From a virus, in IMG/VR virus record IMGVR_UViG_3300015261_000151, positions 1-30,322 of that record: a stretch of 30,322 nt of DNA. One strand, 5' to 3'. How positions within the stretch are numbered: the first letter of the stretch is position 1; the number at the start of each line of letters is the position of its first letter. Positions 13,352 to 21,425 of this stretch are shown here, piece by piece. The notes beneath the pieces are model-generated. The model was not told the origin of the DNA. It saw nothing but the letters and a program-made list of their open reading frames with translations, and searched no databases. Position numbers and translations under genes: made by a program.

Positions 13352-13747
13352 ATGCTGCAGCGAGTGAAGAAACACGACATCAAAATCGATACCTGGGCGC
13401 GGCCCGACCCGCTGGAGTATTGCCTGGCCGTGTGGAAGGATTGGATGGCCAGCACAGGCCAACGTAATCTGGGCGCACGCATTATGGGCGGCCTGGCTGG
13501 CGAAGCTGATGGACATGGGCAGGACCTGCACGAAGCACAGCACAGCCACGACATGCAGATCGCAGCTGCTACCGACGCGATGATTGACAGCCTCGACCGG
13601 ATCCACGTGTGGGCAATCTACGCGAGTTGCAGTATTGCCACGGCGTGGCGTTTTCCAAATGCCGACTTGATCACGACGGCGGCAGATGCGCGGCACGCCC
13701 TGGTGGTCAAGCTGAAAAAAAACGAGTGCACGAGGAATCTTTTCTGA
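13352..13747 (+). CDS. candidate late-gene regulator / hypothetical protein
   Basis: This 131-residue protein begins MLQRVKKHDIKIDTWARPDP and is rich in helices (EYCLAVWKDWMASTGQRNLG, then SHDMQIAAATDAMIDSLDRI). The C-terminal half, with WAIYASCSIATAWRFPNADL, may hold an HTH, as in RinA/ArpU or Q-type late regulators, but I cannot see a firm family motif. The ATG at 13352 follows GAGGGG by seven bases. Position supports the reading: it is the last early gene, and directly after it come a promoter and a terminator, as with lambda Q. Confidence 0.6.
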   Translation: MLQRVKKHDIKIDTWARPDPLEYCLAVWKDWMASTGQRNLGARIMGGLAGEADGHGQDLHEAQHSHDMQIAAATDAMIDSLDRIHVWAIYASCSIATAWRFPNADLITTAADARHALVVKLKKNECTRNLF

Positions 13748-13753
13748 TATAGT
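13745..13753 (+). promoter_or_regulatory. extended -10 promoter, candidate late promoter
   Basis: TGATATAGT reads as an extended -10 element (TG-n-TATAGT) overlapping the stop codon of the preceding gene. The -35 side is poor. Transcription starting near 13760 would meet the terminator at 13790 after about 60 bases, as a lambda-type pR' does with tR'. Confidence 0.45.
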
Positions 13754-13789
13754 GCATGCACACGGGGATCTGTTCGCCCGGAAATATTG

Positions 13790-13821
13790 AAGCCTGCCAC
13801 CTCACGGTCGCGGGCTTTTTT
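13790..13821 (+). terminator. intrinsic terminator before late region
   Basis: AAGCCTGC pairs with GCGGGCTT (one G-T pair) around a 12-base loop and is followed by six T. It is a good rho-independent terminator on the plus strand. Late genes downstream would require readthrough. Confidence 0.8.
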
Positions 13822-13832
13822 GTTTTTCGAAT

Positions 13833-14057
13833 TTAATAACCGGGCAGTCTTGGAACTAAATACTCCACGGCATCCGCGTTGAAGTACAGCGGCCCACCGT
13901 TCGGCCGATCCATGCGGTAGTTTTCGCTCCCCAGCACGGTCAACTGTCCTATTTGCTCCTTACCACTTTTGAAAAAGACAGCCCAGTAAAACGCGTCGGA
14001 GCCCTCTCTGTGCTCTTTAAACACTTGTTGCCGTGCTGCATCCACTATATTTGTCAT
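13833..14057 (-). CDS. lone opposite-strand small protein (moron candidate), 74 aa
   Basis: This is a 74-residue soluble protein with no family I recognise. It has a helical N-terminus (MTNIVDAARQQVFKEHR) followed by beta-rich segments (FYWAVFFKSGKEQIGQL, then YLVPRLPGY). The ATG at 14057 follows AGGAG by six bases. A TATACT box lies near 14095-14100 on the minus strand, but its -35 is not clear. It is the only leftward gene in the late half of the window, inserted between the late promoter region and the packaging genes. This is the usual mark of a moron expressed in the lysogen; the role is unknown. Confidence 0.65.
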   Translation of the reverse strand: MTNIVDAARQQVFKEHREGSDAFYWAVFFKSGKEQIGQLTVLGSENYRMDRPNGGPLYFNADAVEYLVPRLPGY

Positions 14058-14108
14058 TTGTAACTCCTAGTGATTTTTCTGGAGTTGCAATCTTACCAGT
14101 ATATCTAT

Positions 14109-14306
14109 ATGTCCCCACGTCATTACAGTGACCTCTTGCATCGAGCAGTGTTGCAAGGCGATACCGTCTGTTTAAGTCTGCTGGTCAGTCAACTCGTTGA
14201 TGCTGAACGCGCCCGGGAAATTCTCCGTGCAAAGGGATACGGGACCTATGGGATGGGGGCAAGCGCCACAGCAGCCGTAGTGCCGAGCTCGCCGCGAAAG
14301 GACTGA
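14109..14306 (+). CDS. conserved small phage protein upstream of HNH, 65 aa
   Basis: The frame from ATG 14109 encodes 65 residues with the pattern MSPRHYSDLLHRAVLQGDTV, LVSQLVDAERAREILRAKGYG, a helical pair I associate with small proteins encoded before packaging genes in proteobacterial phages. The ribosome site is weak, and an upstream ATG at 14070 would extend into the opposite gene's leader. Its stop is in the same frame as the HNH gene, 3 bp before it. The role is unknown. Confidence 0.6.
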   Translation: MSPRHYSDLLHRAVLQGDTVCLSLLVSQLVDAERAREILRAKGYGTYGMGASATAAVVPSSPRKD

Positions 14307-14309
14307 TTT

Positions 14310-14702
14310 TTGAAGCGCTTGCAGACTTTCCATTCATCGCTGTCCACCCTGCCTTCGCAACTGAACACCGTCACGGCTGGCAGCTGGCGTAGCGACAAGC
14401 AGAGCAGCACGGCGCGAGGTTACGGATACAAATGGCAGCAGGCGCGCCTCGGGTATCTCGCGGCGCATCCTTACTGCGTTTATTGCCTGCGCGAGGCGGG
14501 CATCAGCTACGACCAAGAGGCGGCCACGATCGGGATGCAGTGCATGAAGGCAGGCATCGGCTCACCGTTTGCTACCGTAGTCGATCACCGAGTCCCGCAT
14601 CGTGGTGACATGAAGCTGTTCTGGAATAAATCGAATTGGCAGGCGCTGTGCGCAACGCACCACAGCCGCGACAAGCAGCGCGAAGAATCGAATGGCATGT
14701 GA
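14310..14702 (+). CDS. HNH endonuclease (packaging-associated)
   Basis: This 130-residue HNH nuclease has structural cysteines C56-x2-C59, the D92-H93 pair in VVDHRVPHRGD, the NKSNWQALC segment and a closing C114-x2-H117-H118. In cos-type phages, such enzymes sit beside the terminase genes and help cut packaging substrate at cos. The start is TTG at 14310 with AAAGGA seven bases upstream. The same frame has a stop at 14304-14306, so it cannot begin earlier. Low-usage TTG initiation may keep the nuclease level low. Confidence 0.87.
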   Translation: MKRLQTFHSSLSTLPSQLNTVTAGSWRSDKQSSTARGYGYKWQQARLGYLAAHPYCVYCLREAGISYDQEAATIGMQCMKAGIGSPFATVVDHRVPHRGDMKLFWNKSNWQALCATHHSRDKQREESNGM

Positions 14703-14836
14703 GTCCGGCGCGGTCGCGTTCAGGGCGCCACGGGGCTGTGGATGGGAGGGGGAGGGTTCAAAGTCTGGCCGCCCCTCGGTCTAGACCGCATGGTACCTCA
14801 CGCGCAGAAAATTTCCCCCCTGGAGGTGGGGTGTTA
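14703..14836. other. candidate cos region between HNH and terS
   Basis: This 134-bp gap holds a G-rich stretch (about 14740-14757), a segment GTTCAAAGTCTGG and the perfect 12-bp palindrome CGGTCTAGACCG at 14777-14788. No ORF is credible. In phages with an HNH nuclease beside terminase, cos lies at this position. The exact nick sites cannot be read from sequence. Confidence 0.45.
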
Positions 14837-15304
14837 ATGGAATTAACAGGCAAGCACAGGGCTTTCGCCGACGCTGTACTTGCCGGGAAGTCCAACAAGG
14901 ATGCCGCAATTGCAGCGGGGTATAGCGGGAAGACTGCCGGGCCGGCCGGATCGAGGCTGGCGAAGCATCCTGCCGTGGCCGCGTTCATCGAGAAGTATTC
15001 GAAAAAAGATGCGCCACCACCACCCCCGCCGCCGGCAGAACCGGAGCGGCCGAAGTTCGATATCGCTGCGGCGCTCACGTTCTCCGACCCGATGCTGTTT
15101 CTCAAGGCTGCCATGAACGACCCGGCAGCCGCGCCAAAACTGCGGGTTGAGGCAGCGAAGGCGCTGTTGCCCTTTGTGCATACGCGGAAAGGCGAGGGCG
15201 GTAAAAAGGAGCAACAACAAGCTGATGCGGAAAAAGCCGCGTCCCGATTCGCCCGACCTGCGCCCCCAAAGCTGGCAGCAGCCGGCGGTAAGAAAGTGAA
15301 CTGA
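14837..15304 (+). CDS. terS: terminase small subunit
   Basis: This 155-residue protein starts MELTGKHRAFADAVLAGKSN, followed by KDAAIAAGYSGKTA, the HTH signature of phage small terminases, which recognise the packaging site and regulate the large subunit. A run of seven prolines (60-66) links the DNA-binding domain to a helical oligomerisation part. The C-terminus is basic. The ATG at 14837 comes after GGAGG about eleven bases upstream. It overlaps the large subunit gene by one base (TGATG). Confidence 0.88.
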   Translation: MELTGKHRAFADAVLAGKSNKDAAIAAGYSGKTAGPAGSRLAKHPAVAAFIEKYSKKDAPPPPPPPAEPERPKFDIAAALTFSDPMLFLKAAMNDPAAAPKLRVEAAKALLPFVHTRKGEGGKKEQQQADAEKAASRFARPAPPKLAAAGGKKVN

Positions 15305-16983
15305 TGAAGTGGACTACGGCATGCCCTGACTGGGGGAAGCGGCTGGTGGAGGGGCGAAGCATCATCCCGCCACCGATTTTCCCCGATCAGGCCGAGGCGG
15401 CGCTGGCGATCTTCAAGCAGCTGCGCGTAGTCGATCTGCCAGGAAAGCCGACCTTTGGCGAATGCAGTGAGCAATGGGTGTTTGATTTCGTAGCCGCCAT
15501 CTTCGGCGCGTATGACGCGGAGAGCGGCAACCAACTGATCCGCGAGTTCTACCTGCTGATCAGCAAAAAGAACACGAAGTCGACAATTGCGGCGGCAATC
15601 ATGCTGACCGCGTTGCTGATGTGTTGGCGGGAGGAGGAAGAACACCTGATCCTGGCGCCCACGAAGGAGGTTGCCGACAACAGTTTCAAGCCGGCTGCCG
15701 CCATGGTGCGCGCCGACGATGAGCTGCTTGCGCTGCTTCACGTGCAGGACCATGTTCGCATCATCACTGATCGCACCACCCGTTCATCGCTCAAGGTGGT
15801 GGCGGCCGATACCGATACCGTCTCGGGCAAGAAGGCCGGACGTGTGCTGGTAGACGAGCACTGGCTGTTTGGCAAACGCGCCAACGCCAGCACGATGTTC
15901 CAGGAGGCCACCGGCGGCCAGGTCTCCCGGGACGAGGGCTGGGTAATCTACCTCACCACCCAAAGCGACGAACCGCCGGCGGGCGTGTTCAAAGAAAAGC
16001 TGCAGCAGTACCGCAATATCCGCGATGGCCGCGTCGATGATCGCAAAAAGTTAGGCGTGTTGTATGAGTTCCCCGATCACATGATCGAGTCGAAGGCATA
16101 CCTCGAGCCCGCAAACTTCTATGTGACGAATCCGAACATCGGGCGCTCGGTGAATGCGGAGTGGTTGGCCGACACACTGCGGGACAACCAGGGGAAAACG
16201 GACGGCTCTTATCAGACGTTCCTGGCGAAACACCTGAATGTCGAAATCGGCCTGAACCTGCGGTCCGACCGCTGGGCCGGCGCGGACTTCTGGCTCGATG
16301 CCGGTGATGCTGCGCTGACGCTGGAAGCCCTGATGGCGCGCAGCGAAGTTGCCGTCATCGGTATCGACGGTGGCGGCCTGGACGACTTGCTGGGCTTGGC
16401 GGTCGTCGGGCGCGAACGTGACACGGGCCGGTGGCTGCATTGGGGCCACGCCTGGGCGCACGAGATCGTGCTAAAGCGCCGAGCCGAAATCGCCCCTCGG
16501 CTCCAGGATTTTAAGGCCGATGGCGATCTGACACTTGTCGAGCGCCCGGGCCGCGACGTCACCGAAGTGGCCGCCATTGCAGTCAGGTTGCGAGACGCGG
16601 GCTTGCTGCCCGAAAAGCACGGCATCGGCGTCGATGGCGCGGGTATCGGTGCGGTGATCAAGGAGCTGAGCGAGCACGACTTCTCGACGGAAGCCGGCGG
16701 CGACATTATCGCGATCGGGCAGGGCTGGCGTCTGAACGGGGCAATCAAGGACACCGAGCGCCTGGTCGCTGGCGAACAATTCGTTCATGGCGCCAGCGCG
16801 ATGATGGCCTGGTGCGTCGGTAATGCCCGGGTCGAGCAGGGGCGCTCTGCGATCAGCATCAACAAACAGATATCGGGCACGGCCAAGATCGACCCGCTTA
16901 TGGCGCTGTTCGACGCGGTGGTGCTGATGGGGCAAAACCCCGAATCGCGGTCGGCCCCTGAAATTTTCGTATTGGACTTTTAA
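15304..16983 (+). CDS. terL: terminase large subunit
   Basis: This 559-residue packaging motor has an N-terminal ATPase and a C-terminal RNase H-like nuclease. The Walker A position reads ISKKNTKST (86-94), where relatives commonly have RKNGKT; Walker B is VLVDEHW with D184-E185, and the coupling motif follows as YLTTQSD. Likely metal-binding aspartates of the nuclease are D355 (GIDGGG), D444 (GVDGAG) and D537 (FDAVV). It belongs to the Terminase_1 type of siphoviruses. It cuts phage DNA at cos and drives it into the prohead through the portal. The stop overlaps the portal start (TAATG). Confidence 0.93.
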   Translation: MKWTTACPDWGKRLVEGRSIIPPPIFPDQAEAALAIFKQLRVVDLPGKPTFGECSEQWVFDFVAAIFGAYDAESGNQLIREFYLLISKKNTKSTIAAAIMLTALLMCWREEEEHLILAPTKEVADNSFKPAAAMVRADDELLALLHVQDHVRIITDRTTRSSLKVVAADTDTVSGKKAGRVLVDEHWLFGKRANASTMFQEATGGQVSRDEGWVIYLTTQSDEPPAGVFKEKLQQYRNIRDGRVDDRKKLGVLYEFPDHMIESKAYLEPANFYVTNPNIGRSVNAEWLADTLRDNQGKTDGSYQTFLAKHLNVEIGLNLRSDRWAGADFWLDAGDAALTLEALMARSEVAVIGIDGGGLDDLLGLAVVGRERDTGRWLHWGHAWAHEIVLKRRAEIAPRLQDFKADGDLTLVERPGRDVTEVAAIAVRLRDAGLLPEKHGIGVDGAGIGAVIKELSEHDFSTEAGGDIIAIGQGWRLNGAIKDTERLVAGEQFVHGASAMMAWCVGNARVEQGRSAISINKQISGTAKIDPLMALFDAVVLMGQNPESRSAPEIFVLDF

Positions 16984-18290
16984 TGACCGGAATCTTGATG
17001 AACCTGGAAGCCGGCCGGCACGAGTCCCGTGTACTGGGCTCGTGGATTGCTGGTCGGGAGGGTGCCGCTGAGCGTATCGGAGTGGCTGCCTTGGGTGAAA
17101 ATTCCAGTTCATCGCTCACCATGGGCGAGCTTACCAACCTGCTCGGCGCAGCCCACCGCTCTTCGTCGGGTTCCGCCGTGACAGCGGAAACCGGAATGAG
17201 GGTGTCGGCCGCCTACGGTTGCATGTCGCTGATCGCCGGCGCCATCGCCACTCTGCCGTTGGGCATCTTCGAGCGCAAGGGTAACGACCGCGACTCGGCC
17301 GATCATGAGTACTGGTGGATGCTCAATGAGCTGGCCAGCGATGGCTGGACGTCGGCCGCTGCCTGGGAGGCGATCATCTTGTCGAAGCTGTCGCATGGCG
17401 ATGGTTTCGGCGAGTGGATTCGCCCGAGTTTTTACAGCAATCGAGTGAGCGGTTGGAAGCCGCTGCCGCGTCACACCGTGTCCCCGTTCAAAGACGGCGA
17501 CGTGGTGCGGTACCGGATCAGTCCGGGGGATAGGCCAGCCTACGTGCTTGACCGAGCGGACATCATTCATCTGCCGAGCCTCGGATTCGATGGGCTGACC
17601 AGCCCGAGTCCGCTGACATACGCGGCGCTTGAAGCGATTGGTACCGCTCTGGCTGCCCAGGAATATACGGGCCGCTTTCTCGCCGGCGGCGGTAATTTTG
17701 ACTACGCGCTCAGGACCGCGTCGAAGCTGGATAAGCCGCAACTGGAGCAGCTCAAGGCTTCGCTGATCGCCCGCGCGCAGAACGGTGGGCGCGGCCCGCT
17801 GATTTTGTCGGGCGGCCTGGAGCCGGCGCAGTTGAGCGTCAATTCTAAGGATGCCGAGATCCTCGCCACGCGCCTGTTCACGGTGGAAGAAATTTGCCGC
17901 ATCTTCGGCGTGCCTCCGACAATGGTCGGCCACGGCGGCGCGGTCTCGAACTGGGGCACTGGTGTGGCGCAGCAGGGCATGGGTTTCGTGCGCTATACCC
18001 TGCAGCGGCACCTGACCCCCATTCAGCAAGAGCTGAACAGCAAGCTCTGGCCGGTGCGTCAGCGCTTCTTCGTGGAATACGTCACGGCAGCACTTGAGCG
18101 AGGCGACCTGAAGGCGCGCTACGACGCCTACCGAACGGCGCTGGGCCGCGCAGGCGAAATGCCGTTTATGGACACGGATGAAGTCCGGCGGCTGGAGAAC
18201 ATGCCCCCGAATGCAAAACTCAAAATGAATGGAGGCAAGAGTGCCGAACAGCCTGACCCAGCTCCTGGTGAGCAACAAGACGCGTCCTGA
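16983..18290 (+). CDS. portal protein (HK97 type)
   Basis: This 435-residue portal forms the dodecameric DNA gate at the prohead vertex. Family features are VSAAYGCMSLIAGAIATLPL, the DIIHLPSLGFDGL segment, the basic patch around 285-330 and the clip/wing region VEEICRIFGVPPTMVG followed by LTPIQQELNSKLWPVR. It starts in a one-base overlap with terL. Its last 50 bases overlap the protease gene in another frame. The C-terminal tail (from about 415) is polar and probably disordered. Confidence 0.93.
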   Translation: MTGILMNLEAGRHESRVLGSWIAGREGAAERIGVAALGENSSSSLTMGELTNLLGAAHRSSSGSAVTAETGMRVSAAYGCMSLIAGAIATLPLGIFERKGNDRDSADHEYWWMLNELASDGWTSAAAWEAIILSKLSHGDGFGEWIRPSFYSNRVSGWKPLPRHTVSPFKDGDVVRYRISPGDRPAYVLDRADIIHLPSLGFDGLTSPSPLTYAALEAIGTALAAQEYTGRFLAGGGNFDYALRTASKLDKPQLEQLKASLIARAQNGGRGPLILSGGLEPAQLSVNSKDAEILATRLFTVEEICRIFGVPPTMVGHGGAVSNWGTGVAQQGMGFVRYTLQRHLTPIQQELNSKLWPVRQRFFVEYVTAALERGDLKARYDAYRTALGRAGEMPFMDTDEVRRLENMPPNAKLKMNGGKSAEQPDPAPGEQQDAS

Positions 18291-18990
18291 CCGCCTGCCG
18301 CAATCGCGGATTGTCGCCGAGGGCGGCGAGACCACGATCTACATTTACGACTCCATCGTGGCCGACGAGGAAACGGCTTACTGGTGGGGTGGTGTTTCCG
18401 CCGAGGCGCTGGTACCCCAAATCCGCGAGATCAAGGCAGGCACCGTGCATTTGCGCATCAACAGCCCCGGCGGCGACGTGTTCGCCGCGCAGACCATCTG
18501 CCAAGCCATCCGCGACACCGGCGCCCGCGTGATCGCTCACATCGACGGTTACGCCGCCAGCGCGGCCACCGTCATCGCGACGGCTGCCGACGAGGTCGAG
18601 ATCTCCGAGGGCGGCTTTTACATGATTCACAACGCCTGGACCTGGGCGATGGGCAACGCAGCCGACCTGACGGCCACCGTGACGCTGCTGTCGAAGATCG
18701 ACAGCACCCTTGCCAAGCAGTACGCGGCCAAGAGTGGCATGTCGGTAGACGACATCAAGTCAGCGATGGATGCCGAGACCTGGTACACCGCCGACGAAGC
18801 GGTCGATGCCGGCCTGGTCGATCGCATCGCCGTCGGCAAGAAGGCTGAGGCGAGCTGGAACATGAGCGCATATGCTAAGGCGCCAAAGATCGAGGCCAAG
18901 GCTCCGCGCGTCGAGGACGTCGCCACCGAAGAACACCGTGAACGCCAGAAGCAGCGGATCGGCATGCTGGCCCGCATTACCAATAGCTGA
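18241..18990 (+). CDS. ClpP-like prohead maturation protease
   Basis: This 249-residue ClpP-fold protease trims capsid subunits during head maturation. The nucleophile S107 is in GYAASAAT and H130 in YMIHNAW. The residue aligned with the ClpP acid seems to be Glu in DAETWYTA rather than Asp, as often happens in phage members. The oxyanion-region motif INSPGGDVFAA is intact. I choose GTG 18241 because GGAGG lies five bases upstream; an ATG at 18229 overlaps that ribosome site. It overlaps portal by 50 bp and lies directly before the capsid gene. A strong terminator follows. Confidence 0.9.
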   Translation: MPNSLTQLLVSNKTRPDRLPQSRIVAEGGETTIYIYDSIVADEETAYWWGGVSAEALVPQIREIKAGTVHLRINSPGGDVFAAQTICQAIRDTGARVIAHIDGYAASAATVIATAADEVEISEGGFYMIHNAWTWAMGNAADLTATVTLLSKIDSTLAKQYAAKSGMSVDDIKSAMDAETWYTADEAVDAGLVDRIAVGKKAEASWNMSAYAKAPKIEAKAPRVEDVATEEHRERQKQRIGMLARITNS

Positions 18991-19009
18991 CGCTCTCGCG
19001 CCACTACCC

Positions 19010-19033
19010 AACCGCCTCCGGGCGGTTTTTTTT
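19010..19033 (+). terminator. intrinsic terminator between protease and capsid
   Basis: AACCGCC and GGCGGTT pair perfectly around TCCG, followed by eight T. It is a strong rho-independent terminator inside the late gene block. Confidence 0.88.
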
Positions 19034-19077
19034 CGCCCATCCCGGCCGCGAGAGCGGACCACCACGAAAGGAAATTC

Positions 19078-20325
19078 ATGTCGAAGCTCGCCCAACTGCG
19101 CGCCCAGCGCGACGCCGTCGCCAAAAAAGCGCACGACCTCAATAACAAGTATCCCGCTGACCAGCGCATGCCTGCCGCCGAGGCGCAGCAGCTCGACGCC
19201 ATCCTCGCCGAGGTTGAAGGCATCGATGCCGAAATCGCGCGTGAGCAGCGTCTGGCTCAGCTGGCCGGCGACAACCCCGAAACCCAGCACCAGATCGCGC
19301 TGGCGGCCGCCACTCGCCCGGGTGGTGCGCAGACCGATGAAGGTGCGGCCCTGCGCGCCATGCTGACCGGCGGCCTGATGGCCCTGACGCAAGAGCAGCG
19401 CTCGGCCATGGCTGCGCGCGTCAATCCGGACATCCGTGCCGCCATGTCCACCACTACCGGCGCCGAGGGCGGCTACACCGTGGCTACTGAATTCAACAAG
19501 ACGCTGTTCCAGGCGATGAAGGCTGCCTATGCGGTGCGCAGCGTCGCCAGCAACATTCAGACTGCGACCGGCGCGCAGATGCTATTTACGACCACCGACT
19601 CGACCAGCGAAGAAGGCGAGATCGTGGGCCAGAATCAGCCGGTTACCACCGGTGAAACCGTCTTTGGTCAAGCATCGATGGATGTCTACAAGTACTCCTC
19701 GAAGGCGATCGCGCTGCCGTTCGAGTTGATTCAGGACTCGATGTTCGGCATCGAGACCTACATCTCGAACCTGCTGCAGCTGCGCATCGGCCGCATCCAC
19801 AACCGCCACCATACCGTTGGCACCAGCATTAACCAGCCGCGCGGCATCGTGAGCGCAGCGACCGCCGGCAAGGTTGGCGCCACCGGCCAGACCGTCACCG
19901 TCACCTACGACGACCTGGTTGACCTGGAGCACTCGGTGGATCCGTACTACCGCGCGGCTGGCAAGTGGATGATGCACGACGACACGCTCAAGGTGCTGCG
20001 CAAGCTGAAAGATGGCAATGGCCGTCCGATCTTCGTGCCCGGTTACGAGCAGGGCAACCCCGGCGGCGCACCGGACCGCCTGATGGGTCGCGAGATCGTC
20101 ATCAACCAGCACATGCCGGTGATGGGCGCCAACGCCAAGTCGATTCTGTTCGGCGACTTCTCGAAATACCTGATCCGCGACGTGATGGACACCACGCTGT
20201 TCCGCATGACCGACAGCGCCTTCACCTTGAAGGGGCAGGTTGGCTTCGTTGCGTTCGCACGCTCCGGCGCCAACATGATCGATATCGGTGGCGCGATCAA
20301 GTACTACCAGAACTCGGCGACCTAA
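19078..20325 (+). CDS. major capsid protein (HK97 fold)
   Basis: This 415-residue capsid subunit begins with a coiled-coil delta (scaffold) domain at about 1-65 (LAQLRAQRDAVAKKAHDLNN, then DAEIAREQRLAQL). The processed shell domain follows, opening with GAEGGYTVATEFNKTLFQ near 128-145. Later segments such as FEGGY-like SSKAIALPFELIQDS and the C-terminal GQVGFVAFARSGANMID fit the HK97 fold. The delta domain should be removed by the upstream protease. ATG 19078 follows AAAGGA by six bases. Confidence 0.94.
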   Translation: MSKLAQLRAQRDAVAKKAHDLNNKYPADQRMPAAEAQQLDAILAEVEGIDAEIAREQRLAQLAGDNPETQHQIALAAATRPGGAQTDEGAALRAMLTGGLMALTQEQRSAMAARVNPDIRAAMSTTTGAEGGYTVATEFNKTLFQAMKAAYAVRSVASNIQTATGAQMLFTTTDSTSEEGEIVGQNQPVTTGETVFGQASMDVYKYSSKAIALPFELIQDSMFGIETYISNLLQLRIGRIHNRHHTVGTSINQPRGIVSAATAGKVGATGQTVTVTYDDLVDLEHSVDPYYRAAGKWMMHDDTLKVLRKLKDGNGRPIFVPGYEQGNPGGAPDRLMGREIVINQHMPVMGANAKSILFGDFSKYLIRDVMDTTLFRMTDSAFTLKGQVGFVAFARSGANMIDIGGAIKYYQNSAT

Positions 20326-20376
20326 ACCCAGGCGGCGGCTGCGGCCGCCGTCGTGACCACTCATAGTGAGAACGAT

Positions 20377-20583
20377 ATGGCAAAAATTATCAAAAACGAT
20401 GATCAGGGCGGCGATCAAGCCGAAAAGGTGGGCGAGGTCGTTGCTGGCCGCGTGCTGGTGCATTGCTACTTGGGCGAGCCGGACGATGTAGTAGAGCTCG
20501 ACGCTGAGCTGGCGCCGTCGTTGGCCGATCTGGTCGATACCACCCCAGCTGCAGTCGAATACGCCCTGTCCCTGAAAGCCTGA
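20377..20583 (+). CDS. small acidic protein after capsid, 68 aa
   Basis: This 68-residue acidic protein starts MAKIIKNDDQGGDQAEKVGE and ends in a helical LADLVDTTPAAVEYALSLKA. Small proteins of this shape follow capsid genes in several siphoviruses, but I cannot name the family. A start eight codons earlier, with GTG, is possible; the ATG at 20377 has GTGAGA upstream. A GC-rich stem lies in the 50-bp gap before it. Confidence 0.6.
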   Translation: MAKIIKNDDQGGDQAEKVGEVVAGRVLVHCYLGEPDDVVELDAELAPSLADLVDTTPAAVEYALSLKA

Positions 20584-20585
20584 TC

Positions 20586-21425
20586 ATGACCATCCGCCTG
20601 CTGTGTGCTTATTCGATCTATCCTGTAAATGCCATCGTTACGCTTGATGCTGGGACCGAAGCTGGCCTGGTGGCTGCCAAGAGGGCATCGACGAACACCG
20701 CCGGCGGGACCGTGTTCGTCCCACCCGTGCAACCCAACCAGATCCGTGCCGCCAACCTGGTCTTTGACCCGGCCGGTAACGTGCTGGGCTTGGCTGGCCC
20801 CAACAATACGATCATCGCAATCGGTGGCTCTGCCGCTACCAAGCCGGGGCAGCCAGCCAAGCCCGTGCTGACTGCCATGGCGGGCGCCGTGAGCGTGGCG
20901 TGGGCGCCTAGCGTCGCCGGAAGCACCGCGACCACCAGCAACATCTGGACCGACATCAACGGCAACGTGACCCAGTTGACCACGAATCCGCAGATCATCA
21001 CTGCTCCGGCCGGCACGCCGTACACCGGCACCGTGACTACGCTGAACGCACAAGGCGCAGGGCCAGCTTCGGTGCAGGCGGATATAGTGACGCCAACGGC
21101 CGCCCCGGCCACGCTGCGCACGTTCGAAACATTCGATGTCAACGGCAACAACACCAACACGTTCAACCGCGTAGCGGTAGCCGAACTGGGGCGCACCAGC
21201 CTGATCATCCGCAGTCCCGCCGGCAACACGGCGCAGATCGCGCTGGGTTACCGCGATGCGGACAACCTGAATAATCCCAATCCCGATTTCAGCGCGCCCG
21301 TCTTGATCAACCCCGGCGAGGAAATGTTTAGCGACAACGACCAGATGCAGTACTTCGCACGCCAGAACGCTGCTACCGCAGTGCCCGGCCAATATGTGGA
21401 AATCGAGAAAGTGATTACGCTATGA
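20586..21425 (+). CDS. structural protein with Fn3-like domain
   Basis: This 279-residue protein appears mosaic. Residues 1-45 (IYPVNAIVTLDAGTEAGLVA) resemble a short phage protein family. Residues 88-170 look like a fibronectin-III/Ig-like beta domain (KPGQPAKPVLTAM, VSVAWAPSVAGST, TGTVTTLNAQGAGPAS). Residues 175-279 form another beta-rich part (LRTFETFDVNGNN ... VEIEKVITL). Such domains often decorate heads or tails and bind cell-surface sugars weakly. No signal peptide is present. It lies 2 bp after the acidic gene and overlaps the Asp-box gene by four bases, so the two products are probably made together. Confidence 0.7.
   Translation: MTIRLLCAYSIYPVNAIVTLDAGTEAGLVAAKRASTNTAGGTVFVPPVQPNQIRAANLVFDPAGNVLGLAGPNNTIIAIGGSAATKPGQPAKPVLTAMAGAVSVAWAPSVAGSTATTSNIWTDINGNVTQLTTNPQIITAPAGTPYTGTVTTLNAQGAGPASVQADIVTPTAAPATLRTFETFDVNGNNTNTFNRVAVAELGRTSLIIRSPAGNTAQIALGYRDADNLNNPNPDFSAPVLINPGEEMFSDNDQMQYFARQNAATAVPGQYVEIEKVITL

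Noticed and set aside
14758-15753. Leftward open frame of 331 codons opposite the terminase genes
   Set aside because: It covers two well-supported terminase genes on the other strand, and its Ser/Gly-rich stretch mirrors the poly-Pro run of the small subunit.
17109-18335. Leftward open frame of 408 codons
   Set aside because: Antisense to the portal gene; Arg/His-rich low-quality product with no ribosome site.
20332-20352. Terminator in the gap after the capsid gene
   Set aside because: GC-rich partial stem without a T-run and with mismatches; not convincing.
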